From contig NZ_LMKN01000010.1 of NCBI RefSeq assembly GCF_001421535.1, positions 145,755-193,698 of the forward strand: a DNA stretch of 47,944 nt, in the 5' to 3' direction. Position 1 is the stretch's first letter, and every line of letters starts with the position of its first letter. Positions 32,294-40,212 of the stretch are shown here, in pieces. The DNA comes from Sphingomonas sp. Leaf20 (GTDB lineage: Bacteria > Pseudomonadota > Alphaproteobacteria > Sphingomonadales > Sphingomonadaceae). Below the pieces are notes generated by a model, which was given only the letters and a program-made list of their open reading frames with translations, was not told the origin of the DNA and ran no database searches. Position numbers and translations under genes: made by a program.

Positions 32294-33064
32294 ATGACGT
32301 ATCTGGGATTTACCGCGCTGGTGGCCGCGAGTGCGGCCGCGACGCTTGCCGCGACGCCGGCGGCTGCCGATCCGACGCCACCGCTGGTGCTGGCCGCGGC
32401 GAGCCTGCAGGAGTCGCTGACGGCGGCAGCAAATGCGTGGGCGGCGAAGGGGCATGTAAGGCCGGTGATCTCGTTTGCGGCGTCGTCGGCGCTCGCGCGT
32501 CAGGTGCAGGCGGGGGCGAACGCCGATCTCTTCATTTCCGCGGACGAGGACTGGATGGACGCGCTGGCGGCGCGCAAGCTGATCGTCGCGAACACGCGGG
32601 TGACGTTCCTCGGCAATCGTCTCGTCGTCGCGGCGCCGGCGGGATCGAAGATACGAATTCCGGTGCGTCCGCCGGCAGCGCTGGTCCGCGTCCTGACCGC
32701 GGGCCCGCTCGCGATGGCGGACACGCCGGTCCCCGCGGGCAAATACGGGCAGGAGGCGCTCGAGCGTCTGGGGGTATGGGCGCAGGTCGCGCCGCGCGTC
32801 GTCCGCGCCGAGAACGTCCGCGCGACGCTCGCGCTGGTCGAACGCGGCGCCGCGCCGCTGGGGATCGTCTATGCGACCGACGCCAAGGCCTCCGCGCAGG
32901 TGCGGATCGCGGGCGTGTTCCCCGCCTCGACGCACCCCGCGATCACCTATCCGGTCGCGCGGCTCAGCACGTCGCGCAACCCCGAAGCCGAAGCCTTCCG
33001 GCGGTTCCTCGTCTCGCGCGGGGGCAAGGCGATCTTCGTGCGCTATGGTTTCTCGGCCCGCTGA
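32294..33064 (+). CDS. modA: Molybdate ABC transporter substrate-binding protein
   Basis: The product has 256 residues. ATG 32294 or 32291 follows AAGGG; spacing favours 32294. A signal peptide ends at TPAAADP. The mature protein shows ModA motifs: VLAAASLQESLTAAANAW, FAASSALARQVQAGANADLF, ISADEDWMDAL, and later GIVYATDAKASAQVRIAGVF. ModA binds molybdate or tungstate in the periplasm and delivers it to ModB. The stop is immediately followed by the modB start codon with no gap. Upstream I find no ModE-like palindrome or Moco riboswitch, only a short CGTATACG dyad at about 32251. Confidence 0.95.
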   Translation: MTYLGFTALVAASAAATLAATPAAADPTPPLVLAAASLQESLTAAANAWAAKGHVRPVISFAASSALARQVQAGANADLFISADEDWMDALAARKLIVANTRVTFLGNRLVVAAPAGSKIRIPVRPPAALVRVLTAGPLAMADTPVPAGKYGQEALERLGVWAQVAPRVVRAENVRATLALVERGAAPLGIVYATDAKASAQVRIAGVFPASTHPAITYPVARLSTSRNPEAEAFRRFLVSRGGKAIFVRYGFSAR

Positions 33065-33769
33065 ATGGCGGGTGACCTCCTGTTGACGTCGGCGGAATGG
33101 GCCGTGGTGGGCCTGTCGCTGAAGGTCGGCGGGGTCGCGATGCTCGTCACGCTGCCGATCGCCTTTGCGATCGCGTGGATCCTCGCGCGCGTCCGGTTTC
33201 CGGGGCGGGTGCTCGTCGATGCGCTCGTTCATCTGCCGCTCGTCGTGCCGCCGGTCGTGACGGGATGGCTGCTGCTGATTGCGTTCGCCCCCAATGGCCC
33301 GATCGGCGGCTGGCTGCAGGACTGGTTCGGCGTGAGCGTGCTGTTTCGCTGGACCGGCGCCGCAATCGCGGCGGGGGTGATGGCACTGCCGCTGATGGTG
33401 CGCGCGATGCGGCTGTCGATCGAGGCGGTCGACCGGCGGCTGGAAAGCGCCGCACGGACGCTCGGCGCGGGCCCGTGGCGCGTGTTCTGGACGCTGACGC
33501 TCCCGCTCAGCGTGCCCGGCGTGCTCGCGGGGGCGGTGCTGGGGTTCGCGCGATCGATCGGCGAGTTCGGCGCGACGATCACCTTCGTCTCGAACGTGCC
33601 CGGGCAGACGCAGACGCTCCCGCTCGCGATCTACTCCGCGCTGCAACAACCCGGCGCGGAGGCGATGGTGTGGCGGCTGTCCGCGATTTCGGTGTCGCTG
33701 TCGCTGGTCGCGCTGGTCGCGTCCGAACTGCTCACGCGGCGTGCAGGGCGGGGGCTTCATGTCCTTTGA
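33065..33769 (+). CDS. modB: Molybdate ABC transporter permease
   Basis: This 234-residue inner-membrane permease has about five helices. The ABC permease EAA loop appears as AVDRRLESAARTLGAGPWRV followed by FWTLTLPLSVPGVLAGAVLG, and IGEFGATITFVSNVPGQTQT is strongly characteristic of ModB. ATG 33065 abuts the modA stop, so the two are coupled. The modC start lies 11 bases inside its 3' end. Confidence 0.95.
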   Translation: MAGDLLLTSAEWAVVGLSLKVGGVAMLVTLPIAFAIAWILARVRFPGRVLVDALVHLPLVVPPVVTGWLLLIAFAPNGPIGGWLQDWFGVSVLFRWTGAAIAAGVMALPLMVRAMRLSIEAVDRRLESAARTLGAGPWRVFWTLTLPLSVPGVLAGAVLGFARSIGEFGATITFVSNVPGQTQTLPLAIYSALQQPGAEAMVWRLSAISVSLSLVALVASELLTRRAGRGLHVL

Positions 33770-34358
33770 GATCGACGTGCGCAAGCGACTGGGGGAGGCC
33801 GAGGTCGCGCTGACGCTGGCGGCGGGCGACGGCGCGACGGTGCTGTTCGGCCCTTCGGGCGTCGGCAAGACAAGCGTGCTCAATATGGTCGCGGGGTTGC
33901 TGCGCCCCGATAGCGGGCGGATCCTCGTCGATGGCGAGACGCTGTTCGGTGACGGGATCGATGTGCCGCCCGAGGCGCGTCGCGCAGGCTATGTCTTCCA
34001 GGAGGCGCGGCTGTTTCCGCATCTGAGGGTGCGCGCGAACCTGCTCTACGGTGCGGGCCGTGATACCGGCGCGTTCGAGGACCGGATCGGGTTCCTGGGG
34101 ATCGGGCACCTGCTCGACCGCTGGCCGCGTACGCTGTCGGGTGGCGAGGCGCAGCGTGTCGCGATCGGCCGCGCGGTGCTCAGCAACCCGCGCTTCCTGC
34201 TGCTCGACGAGCCGCTGGCGTCGCTCGATCGTGCGCGGCGCGAGGAGATCCTGCGTGCGATCGAGCATCTGCGCGACGTGATGCGGCTGCCGATCCTGAT
34301 GGTGACGCACGATCCCGACGAGGCGGAGCGGATCGGCACACGCGTCGTGCGGATGTAG
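33759..34358 (+). CDS. modC: Molybdate ABC transporter ATPase, short form without TOBE domain
   Basis: The protein has 199 residues from ATG 33759. All nucleotide-binding motifs are present: Walker A FGPSGVGKTS, Q-loop VFQEARLFPHLRV, signature LSGGEAQRVAIGRAVL, Walker B LLLDEPLASLD, and the H-loop VTHDPDEAE. Canonical ModC proteins have about 350 residues, with a C-terminal TOBE/Mop domain that binds molybdate and inhibits transport. This one ends right after the ATPase core (GTRVVRM). A terminator follows at once, so the short form is genuine in this sequence and no separate Mop gene is nearby. Loss of trans-inhibition is inferred. Confidence 0.92.
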   Translation: MSFEIDVRKRLGEAEVALTLAAGDGATVLFGPSGVGKTSVLNMVAGLLRPDSGRILVDGETLFGDGIDVPPEARRAGYVFQEARLFPHLRVRANLLYGAGRDTGAFEDRIGFLGIGHLLDRWPRTLSGGEAQRVAIGRAVLSNPRFLLLDEPLASLDRARREEILRAIEHLRDVMRLPILMVTHDPDEAERIGTRVVRM

Positions 34359-34368
34359 CCCGGACATG

Positions 34369-34404
34369 AAAAAGGCGGCCCGGGAAATCCAGGACCGCCT
34401 TTTT
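34369..34404. terminator. Bidirectional terminator between modC and rpsI
   Basis: AAAAAGGCGG (34369-34378) pairs perfectly with CCGCCTTTTT (34395-34404) around a 16-base GC-rich loop. The A and T tracts make it functional in both directions, serving modABC rightward and rplM-rpsI leftward (it lies 19 bases past the rpsI stop). Confidence 0.92.
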
Positions 34405-34422
34405 CGTAGCTCGCTGAGGCGT

Positions 34423-34980
34423 TTAGCGCTTCGAGAACTGGAAGCTACGACGGGCCTTCGCCTTGCCGTACTTCTTGCGCTCGACGACGCGGCTGTCGCG
34501 GGTCAGGAAGCCTGCAGCCTTGACCGATGCACGCAGCACCGGCTCGAAGCGGGTCAGCGCCTGGCTGATGCCGTGCTTGACCGCGCCGGCCTGGCCCGAA
34601 AGACCACCACCCTTGACGGTGCAGACGACGTCATACTGACCTTCGCGCTCGGTGATCCCGAACACCTGGTTGATGACGAGACGCAGCGTCGGACGTGCGA
34701 AATACACTTCCTGGTCACGACCGTTGATCGTGATCTTGCCGGTGCCGGGCTTGACCCAGACGCGGGCGACGGCGTCCTTGCGACGGCCGGTCGCATAGGC
34801 GCGGCCCTGCTTGTCGAGGATTTGCTCGCGCAGCGGCATCGGCTCGCGGACGGGCTCGTTCGAGACCGGTGCTTCGATATCGCCTTCGCTGGTCGGCAGC
34901 GTCTGGGCGGCAGGGGCAGCCGGCGCGGGCTGGTTGGTCAGGCTCGCGAGATCGGCGAGCGACTGGCGGTTGTCGGACAT
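34423..34980 (-). CDS. rpsI: 30S ribosomal protein S9
   Basis: The product has 185 residues. The conserved S9 body starts near residue 60 (GRAYATGRRKDAVARVWVKP), continues with GKITINGRDQEVYFARPTLR and GGGLSGQAGAVKHGISQAL, and ends with the invariant tail RRSFQFSKR that reaches the ribosomal P site. About 55-60 N-terminal residues (SLADLASLTNQPAPAAPAAQ and beyond) are an extra, Ala/Pro-rich and acidic extension not present in E. coli S9 (130 residues) but seen in alphaproteobacteria. The start overlaps the rplM stop by one base (TAATG), so translation is coupled. Confidence 0.97.
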   Translation of the reverse strand: MSDNRQSLADLASLTNQPAPAAPAAQTLPTSEGDIEAPVSNEPVREPMPLREQILDKQGRAYATGRRKDAVARVWVKPGTGKITINGRDQEVYFARPTLRLVINQVFGITEREGQYDVVCTVKGGGLSGQAGAVKHGISQALTRFEPVLRASVKAAGFLTRDSRVVERKKYGKAKARRSFQFSKR

Positions 34981-35459
34981 TATGCGCCCACCTTGTTCTT
35001 GCGGTTCATGCTGCCGATGTCGAGCACGGCAGGGTTCTGTGCCTCGTGCGGATGCTCGGTGCCCTTGAAGATACGCAGGTTGCGCATCTGCTCACGACCC
35101 AGCGGGCCGCGCGGGATCATGCGCTCAACGGCCTTTTCGAGAACGCGCTCCGGGAAGCGGCCGTCGAGGACCTTGGCAGCGGTGATGCCCTTGATGCCGC
35201 CGGCGTAACCGGTGTGCTTGTAATAGATCTTCTTCGCGGCCTTGTTGCCGGTGAAGCGGATCTTGTCGGCGTTGATCACGACGACGTTGTCACCGCAATC
35301 GACATGCGGCGTGAACGACGTCTTGTGCTTGCCGCGCAGGACGTTGGCGATGATCGATGCGGCACGACCGACGACGAGACCTTCCGCGTCGACGATATGC
35401 CACTGCTTCTCCACCTCGTGCGGCTTGGCCGACTTGGTGGTCTTCATGAGCGCCTTCAT
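34980..35459 (-). CDS. rplM: 50S ribosomal protein L13
   Basis: The protein has 159 residues, compared with 142 in E. coli. Conserved segments are KQWHIVDAEGLVVGRAASII and ANVLRGKHKTSFTPHVDCGD, then KIYYKHTGYAGGIKGITA and ERMIPRGPLGREQMRNLRIF. GGAAGG lies about ten bases before the ATG at 35459. The gene is followed by rpsI and preceded by a good promoter at 35527-35555. L13 is an early-assembly protein of the large subunit. Confidence 0.97.
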   Translation of the reverse strand: MKALMKTTKSAKPHEVEKQWHIVDAEGLVVGRAASIIANVLRGKHKTSFTPHVDCGDNVVVINADKIRFTGNKAAKKIYYKHTGYAGGIKGITAAKVLDGRFPERVLEKAVERMIPRGPLGREQMRNLRIFKGTEHPHEAQNPAVLDIGSMNRKNKVGA

Positions 35460-35526
35460 GGGCGTTGGACCTTCCAGATTGAATGCAAGCGCGCCGCAGG
35501 GTTTCCCCCGCAGCGCGAATGCCCGC

Positions 35527-35555
35527 CTAATGCTGAAAGGGGGTCTTCAAGTCAA
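35527..35555 (-). promoter_or_regulatory. Promoter of rplM-rpsI
   Basis: On the minus strand TTGACT (35555-35550) and CATTAG (35532-35527) are 17 bases apart. The untranslated leader of about 60 bases contains a GC-rich inverted repeat, GCGCTGCGGG/CCCTGCGGCGCGC-like, before the Shine-Dalgarno sequence. It lies in the 122-base gap between rplM and ctaA. Confidence 0.55.
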
Positions 35556-35576
35556 GCTTTCCGCCGGTTTGCTGAC

Positions 35577-35592
35577 GGGTATCATGATACCC
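35577..35592. repeat. Perfect 16-base palindrome at the 3' end of ctaA
   Basis: GGGTATCATGATACCC is its own reverse complement and contains the ctaA stop codon (minus strand TGA at 35584-35582). It lies about 22 bases upstream of the -35 of the rplM promoter. No T-tract follows, so it is not a typical terminator; operator function is possible but unproven. Confidence 0.5.
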
Positions 35593-36625
35593 TGGCAGGG
35601 CTGCCGACCCGATGCGCGGCGAAAACCGTGGCGATCAGGAGCAGCGCGGCGTTGGCCTGGTGCGCGACCGCGACATGGATATCGACCCCCGTCATCAGCG
35701 TGGCGATGCCGAGAAACACCTGGAGCGTGACGAGTCCCACGACCCAGAAACCCGCGCGTGCACCCAGCCGCGTCGTGCGGACCGCGAGCCAGACGAGCCC
35801 GGCGGCGGTCGCAAAGGCCAGCCAGCGGTGGATGAACTGCACCATGATCGGGTTGTCGACCGCGTTGGTCCAGCCGGGTGTGAGCATCGGCACGCCTGCG
35901 GGAAACAGGCTGTCGCCCATCAACGGCCAGCTGGCGAACGCGTATCCTGCATCGAGGCCGGCGGTGAACGCGCCATAGACGAGCTGGATGAAGAGCAACG
36001 CGAACGCGACAATCGCGATCGGTGCGAGGCGGGCACGGGCGGCGAGACGCGACTTGTCGAGCGCAAGCAGGTCGAGCGCGGTCCAGACGATCCCGGCAAG
36101 CGTCACCAGCGCGGTCATCAGATGGACCGCGAGCCGGATATGGCTGACGTCGGTGCGCACCGACAACCCCGACTTCACCATCCACCAGCCAATCGCACCC
36201 TGCAACGCGCCGAGCGCGAGCAGCGCGCCGAGACGCCAGCCATAGCCGGCGGGGATCTGCCGGCGGACCGCGAACCAGATCAGCGGAAGCGCGAAGGCGG
36301 CTCCGATGGTGCGCGCGAGCACGCGGTGGAGATACTCCCAGAAGAAGATCTCCTTGAACCCATCGAGCGTCATGCCGCTGTTGAGCTGGCTGTATTCGGG
36401 GATCTGCTTGTAGTTGGCGAACTCGGCTTGCCACTGCGCCAGCGTCAGCGGCGGGATGATTCCCGTGATCGGCTTCCATTCGGTGATCGACAGCCCCGAA
36501 TTGGTGAGCCGCGTGATCCCGCCGACGACGACGATGCCGACGATCATCGCCGCGACGACGAGGAGCCAGATCGCGACCGCTCGCGGGCGCGCTGTGGAGA
36601 GGAAGGCGGCACTGGGCTGAAGCAT
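35582..36625 (-). CDS. ctaA: Heme A synthase (COX15/CtaA)
   Basis: This 347-residue inner-membrane protein oxidises the C8 methyl of heme O to a formyl group, making heme A for cytochrome c oxidase. Type 2 (alphaproteobacterial/mitochondrial COX15) motifs are clear: GGITRLTNSGLSITEWKPIT, GIIPPL, EFANYKQIPEYSQLN, FFWEYLHRVLARTIG, and later FIHRWLAFATAAGL and VAVAHQANAALLL, which supply heme-ligating histidines. It has about eight membrane helices. The ATG at 36625 gives the family N-terminus. The stop lies inside a perfect 16-base palindrome. It is encoded upstream of, and in the same direction as, rplM but with its own spacing. Confidence 0.95.
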   Translation of the reverse strand: MLQPSAAFLSTARPRAVAIWLLVVAAMIVGIVVVGGITRLTNSGLSITEWKPITGIIPPLTLAQWQAEFANYKQIPEYSQLNSGMTLDGFKEIFFWEYLHRVLARTIGAAFALPLIWFAVRRQIPAGYGWRLGALLALGALQGAIGWWMVKSGLSVRTDVSHIRLAVHLMTALVTLAGIVWTALDLLALDKSRLAARARLAPIAIVAFALLFIQLVYGAFTAGLDAGYAFASWPLMGDSLFPAGVPMLTPGWTNAVDNPIMVQFIHRWLAFATAAGLVWLAVRTTRLGARAGFWVVGLVTLQVFLGIATLMTGVDIHVAVAHQANAALLLIATVFAAHRVGSPARVS

Positions 36626-36819
36626 GCAACAGCCCTACGCCCCTGCGCCGGGGGCGTCGAGTATCAGGAGTTACCGCAGGCCGGATTTCCGACTTGAGGG
36701 CCGAGCGTGCGCCGGACGAGCGAGGTTGCGGCGGTTTCGCGCAAGCCGGCGGGATGATGCGCAAAATTTACCGATGTGATGTTGTATCCTGTCCTCGCAT
36801 CGCCTATCTGACGGAAACG

Positions 36820-37224
36820 ATGTCGACCACCACCCACACGCACGCATCTGCACAAGCGCACCGGCCCTGGCTTGCCGGGCTCGACCGCTATGCGATCGGA
36901 CTGTCGGGGCTGTGCATGGTGCATTGCCTGGCGACGTCGGTGCTGCTCGCGCTGATGTCGACCGCGGGCGGCGTGCTGCTCGATCCGATCTTCCACGAGA
37001 TCGGGCTGACGATCGCAATCATGCTGGGCGCGGTCGCGCTGGGGCGCGGCGTGCTGCATCATGGCCATGCGCTGCCCGCGGCGATGGGAGCGTTCGGGCT
37101 CGGCATCATGGGCGGCGCGATGACGCTGCCGCATGACGCAAGCGGGCTCGAGACGGTCTGGACGGTCGCGGGCGTCGCGTTGCTCGCGCTCGGGCACGAA
37201 CTCAATCGCCGGGCGGCGCACTGA
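36820..37224 (+). CDS. MerC domain membrane protein
   Basis: The product has 134 residues from ATG 36820. A His-rich start (TTTHTHASAQAH) is followed by about four membrane helices. The first contains GLSGLCMVHCLATSVLLALM with a CxxxC pair, as in MerC family proteins. GRGVLHHGHALPAAMGAFGL gives another His cluster. MerC proteins were named for mercury uptake, but chromosomal versions next to zur are thought to serve zinc or other divalent metals. zur follows 70 bases downstream on the same strand. Upstream, GATGTTGTATC near 36778 may be part of a Zur site, but I am not sure. Confidence 0.82.
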   Translation: MSTTTHTHASAQAHRPWLAGLDRYAIGLSGLCMVHCLATSVLLALMSTAGGVLLDPIFHEIGLTIAIMLGAVALGRGVLHHGHALPAAMGAFGLGIMGGAMTLPHDASGLETVWTVAGVALLALGHELNRRAAH

Positions 37225-37294
37225 GGCGCAGTCCATGCGCCGTGTCGGCGGCGTGCTTGCGGCAGGCGCTGCGGCACCCTAGCTTGACCGGATA

Positions 37295-37768
37295 ATGGCA
37301 GCACACGCACACAAGCATCACGAACCGCAGGGTATCGACCTCACCGTCGCGGCGCAGGCGGCGCTGGAGAAATCCGGCGAGCAGTGGACGAGCATGCGTG
37401 CGAGCGTCTTCGCCGCGCTGGCGGGGTTCGACAAGCCTGCCAGCGCTTATGACATCGCCGAGTCGGTGTCGAAGGCCGAGGGCAGGCGCGTCGCTGCAAA
37501 CAGCGTGTACCGGATCCTCGACCTGTTTGTCGGCGCGAACCTTGCGCGACGCGTCGAAAGCGCCAACGCCTATGTCGCGAACGCGCACCCCGAATGCCTG
37601 CACGACTGTATCTTCCTCGTGTGCGACTCCTGCGGGCAGACGACGCATATCGACGACGATCCGGTCACGCGCGGCGTGCGCCATGCAGCAGAACTCGCCG
37701 GATTCACCCCGGTGCGGCCGGTGATCGAGGTGCGCGGTCGCTGCGCCGCGTGCGAGGCGCAACGCTGA
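37295..37768 (+). CDS. zur: Fur family transcriptional repressor, Zur type
   Basis: The protein has 157 residues. The N-terminus is His-rich (AAHAHKHHEPQ). The winged helix includes WTSMRASVFAALAGF, KPASAYDIAESVSKAEG and NSVYRILDLFVGANLA. The following RRVESANAYVAN matches the RIESxNAFV signature that separates Zur from Fur. Structural zinc cysteines are in FLVCDSCGQ and GRCAACEAQ. Zur represses zinc uptake genes when zinc is sufficient. Its location behind a MerC-domain gene, and a dyad ahead of the TonB receptor at 40 kb, make a local zinc response likely. Confidence 0.87.
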   Translation: MAAHAHKHHEPQGIDLTVAAQAALEKSGEQWTSMRASVFAALAGFDKPASAYDIAESVSKAEGRRVAANSVYRILDLFVGANLARRVESANAYVANAHPECLHDCIFLVCDSCGQTTHIDDDPVTRGVRHAAELAGFTPVRPVIEVRGRCAACEAQR

Positions 37769-37860
37769 GGGATACGCCACGCGCAGATAATCTGATGCGC
37801 GGCGCGGGGTTTCGTTCGGTAGCAATCGACACCAAACCTGTGCTGCGATAAGCCCGTCCG

Positions 37861-39783
37861 ATGGCTGATACTCCTGTAACCCCGTTGCTCGACACGGTTT
37901 CGACCCCAGACGATCTCCGCAAGCTGAAGCCCGAGCAGCTTCGCCAGCTCGCCGACGAGCTGCGTACCGAGACGATTTCCGCGGTCGGGACGACCGGCGG
38001 GCACCTCGGATCGGGGCTTGGCGTCGTCGAGCTGACGACCGCGATCCATTATGTGTTCGATACGCCGCGCGACCGGCTGGTCTGGGACGTCGGGCATCAA
38101 TGCTATCCGCACAAGATTCTGACCGGTCGCCGCGACCGTATCCGCACGCTTCGGCAGGGCGGCGGGCTGAGCGGCTTCACCAAGCGCAGCGAGAGCGAAT
38201 ACGACCCGTTCGGTGCGGCGCATTCGTCGACCTCGATCTCGGCCGCACTGGGTTTCGCGGTCGCGAACAAGATCGCGGGCAAGCCGGGCAAGGGAATCGC
38301 GGTGATCGGCGACGGCGCGATGTCGGCGGGCATGGCCTATGAGGCGATGAACAATGCCGAGCAGGCGGGCAACCGTCTGGTCGTCATCCTCAACGACAAC
38401 GACATGTCGATCGCGCCGCCGGTCGGCGGGCTGTCGGCCTATCTGTCGCGAATCGTGTCGAGTCGCGAGTTTCTCGGCATCCGCGAACTCGCCAAGAAGC
38501 TCGCCCGCCGCCTGCCGCGGCCGTTCCACAACGCCGCGCGAAAGACCGACGAGTTCGCGCGCGGGATGACGATGGGCGGCACGCTGTTCGAGGAGCTCGG
38601 CTTTTATTATGTCGGGCCGATCGACGGGCACAATCTCGATCACCTGATCCCCGTGCTCGAGAATGTCCGCGATGCGGAGGAGGGCCCGATCCTCGTCCAT
38701 GTCGTCACCAAGAAGGGCAAGGGCTATGCCCCCGCCGAGGCCGCTGCGGACAAGTATCACGGCGTCCAGAAGTTCGACGTGATCTCGGGCGTGCAGACCA
38801 AGGCGCCACCGGGACCGCCGCAATATCAGAACGTGTTCGGTGCGCAGCTCGTCGCCGAGGCGGCCAAGGACGACCGGATCTGCGCGATCACCGCGGCGAT
38901 GCCATCGGGGACCGGGCTCGACGCGTTCGCCAAGGCCTATCCCGACCGGTTCTTCGACGTCGGCATTGCCGAACAGCACGGCGTGACGTTCGCGGCAGGG
39001 TTGGCGGCGCAGGGCATGCGGCCGTTCTGCGCGATCTATTCGACGTTCCTGCAGCGCGCCTATGACCAGGTGGTGCATGACGTCGCGATCCAGAACCTGC
39101 CCGTGCGGTTCGCGATCGACCGTGCAGGGCTGGTCGGCGCGGATGGCGCGACGCATGCCGGCTCGTTCGACGTCACCTATCTCGCGACGCTGCCCAACTT
39201 CGTCGTGATGGCAGCGGCGGACGAGGCCGAGCTCGTCCATATGACGCACACCGCCGCGCACTATGACACCGGCCCGATCGCGGTGCGCTATCCGCGCGGC
39301 AACGGCACGGGGGTGGCGCTTCCCAGCACGCCCCAGCTGCTCGAGATCGGCAAGGGCCGGATTGTCCGCGAGGGCAAGACCGTCGCGATCCTGTCGCTCG
39401 GCACGCGACTCGAGGAGGCGCTGAAGGCGGCCGAGGTGCTCGAGGCGAAGGGGCTGTCGACGACGGTCGCGGATCTCCGCTTTGCCAAGCCGCTCGACAT
39501 CGACATGATCCGCAAGCTGCTGACGACGCACGAGGTCGCGGTGACGATCGAGGAGGGCGCGGTCGGCGGCTTCGGTGCGCATGTCCTGACGCTGGCGAGC
39601 GACGAGGGGCTGATCGATGGCGGGCTCAAGCTGCGGACGCTGCGACTGCCCGACCTGTTCCAGGATCAGGACAAGCCCGACGTGCAATATGCCGATGCGG
39701 GGCTCGATTCGGCGGCGCTCGTCGAGACGGTGTTGAAGACGCTGCGGCACAATTCGGGCGGAGTCGCCGAAGCCCGCGCATGA
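37861..39783 (+). CDS. dxs: 1-deoxy-D-xylulose-5-phosphate synthase
   Basis: This 640-residue thiamine-diphosphate enzyme condenses pyruvate and glyceraldehyde 3-phosphate in the first step of the MEP isoprenoid pathway. Key motifs: GGHLGSGLGVVELTTAIHYV (His near the active site), WDVGHQCYPHKILTGR, the ThDP/Mg motif GDGAMSAGMAYEAMNN, and the transketolase-like segments DVGIAEQHGVTFAAGLAAQG and GLVGADGATHAGSFDVTYL. Length and order are typical. A 55-residue membrane protein begins inside its stop codon (ATGA). Upstream, a GCGCA/TGCGC inverted repeat at about 37781-37800 may terminate zur. Confidence 0.97.
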   Translation: MADTPVTPLLDTVSTPDDLRKLKPEQLRQLADELRTETISAVGTTGGHLGSGLGVVELTTAIHYVFDTPRDRLVWDVGHQCYPHKILTGRRDRIRTLRQGGGLSGFTKRSESEYDPFGAAHSSTSISAALGFAVANKIAGKPGKGIAVIGDGAMSAGMAYEAMNNAEQAGNRLVVILNDNDMSIAPPVGGLSAYLSRIVSSREFLGIRELAKKLARRLPRPFHNAARKTDEFARGMTMGGTLFEELGFYYVGPIDGHNLDHLIPVLENVRDAEEGPILVHVVTKKGKGYAPAEAAADKYHGVQKFDVISGVQTKAPPGPPQYQNVFGAQLVAEAAKDDRICAITAAMPSGTGLDAFAKAYPDRFFDVGIAEQHGVTFAAGLAAQGMRPFCAIYSTFLQRAYDQVVHDVAIQNLPVRFAIDRAGLVGADGATHAGSFDVTYLATLPNFVVMAAADEAELVHMTHTAAHYDTGPIAVRYPRGNGTGVALPSTPQLLEIGKGRIVREGKTVAILSLGTRLEEALKAAEVLEAKGLSTTVADLRFAKPLDIDMIRKLLTTHEVAVTIEEGAVGGFGAHVLTLASDEGLIDGGLKLRTLRLPDLFQDQDKPDVQYADAGLDSAALVETVLKTLRHNSGGVAEARA

Positions 39784-39947
39784 CCGGACCGACCAAGGCC
39801 GTCGTCATCATCGCGCTCGCGGTGATCGTGATGGTGTCGCTCAACATCGCGATGTGGCGGCGGATGCGCGCCGGCCTGATCGCCGCAAAGGCCGACCAGG
39901 CGGCAAACCCCGAGCTGTTCGACCAGGACGGCGCGCGCATTCCCTAG
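39780..39947 (+). CDS. Small single-span membrane protein
   Basis: A 55-residue product begins at ATG 39780, overlapping the dxs stop (ATGA). The sequence MTGPTKAVVIIALAVIVMVS continues LNIAMWRRMRAG: one membrane helix (about residues 7-25) followed by a basic stop-transfer cluster (WRRMR), so the C-terminus is cytoplasmic. The tail (ADQAANPELFDQDGARIP) is acidic. It matches no family I recognise. Overlap with dxs and a standard membrane-protein pattern support translation. Confidence 0.7.
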   Translation: MTGPTKAVVIIALAVIVMVSLNIAMWRRMRAGLIAAKADQAANPELFDQDGARIP

Positions 39948-40127
39948 CGCGCTGCCGCATCCGACGGGCCATGGCCTGTCGATGGTGCCTTGGGCCCATG
40001 GCCGCAGAACAGACTGGCCCGGCGCGCATTCTCCGGCCGGCTAGAACACGCACGCCCTGACCGCCCGGCGCAACTGGCGGGACGACCTGTCGCAGCATGG
40101 TTGCCGATCCCGACAAGATCTCTATGA

Positions 40128-40143
40128 GACATGATATCATATC
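40128..40143. promoter_or_regulatory. AT-rich dyad upstream of the second TonB receptor
   Basis: GACATGATATCATATC contains the perfect 10-base palindrome ATGATATCAT and two more pairs outside it. It stands out in a GC-rich gap of about 200 bases (39948-40149) that otherwise holds no gene. Alphaproteobacterial Zur boxes are AT-rich dyads of similar size, and zur is 2.4 kb upstream, so a zinc operator is suspected. A different metal regulator is equally possible. Confidence 0.4.
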
Positions 40144-40212
40144 GGTTGCGTGCGGGAAGACTTGGTGGCGAGAGCGTTGAAGGTAAGGGGGGCAGGCGGG
40201 GCGATCGCGCGA

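Noticed and set aside
36740..36800. Zur operator upstream of the MerC gene
   Set aside because: GATGTTGTATC gives only three-base arms and matches the dyad at 40128-40143 poorly (8 of 14 positions), so it is mentioned in the gene entry but not listed as a site.
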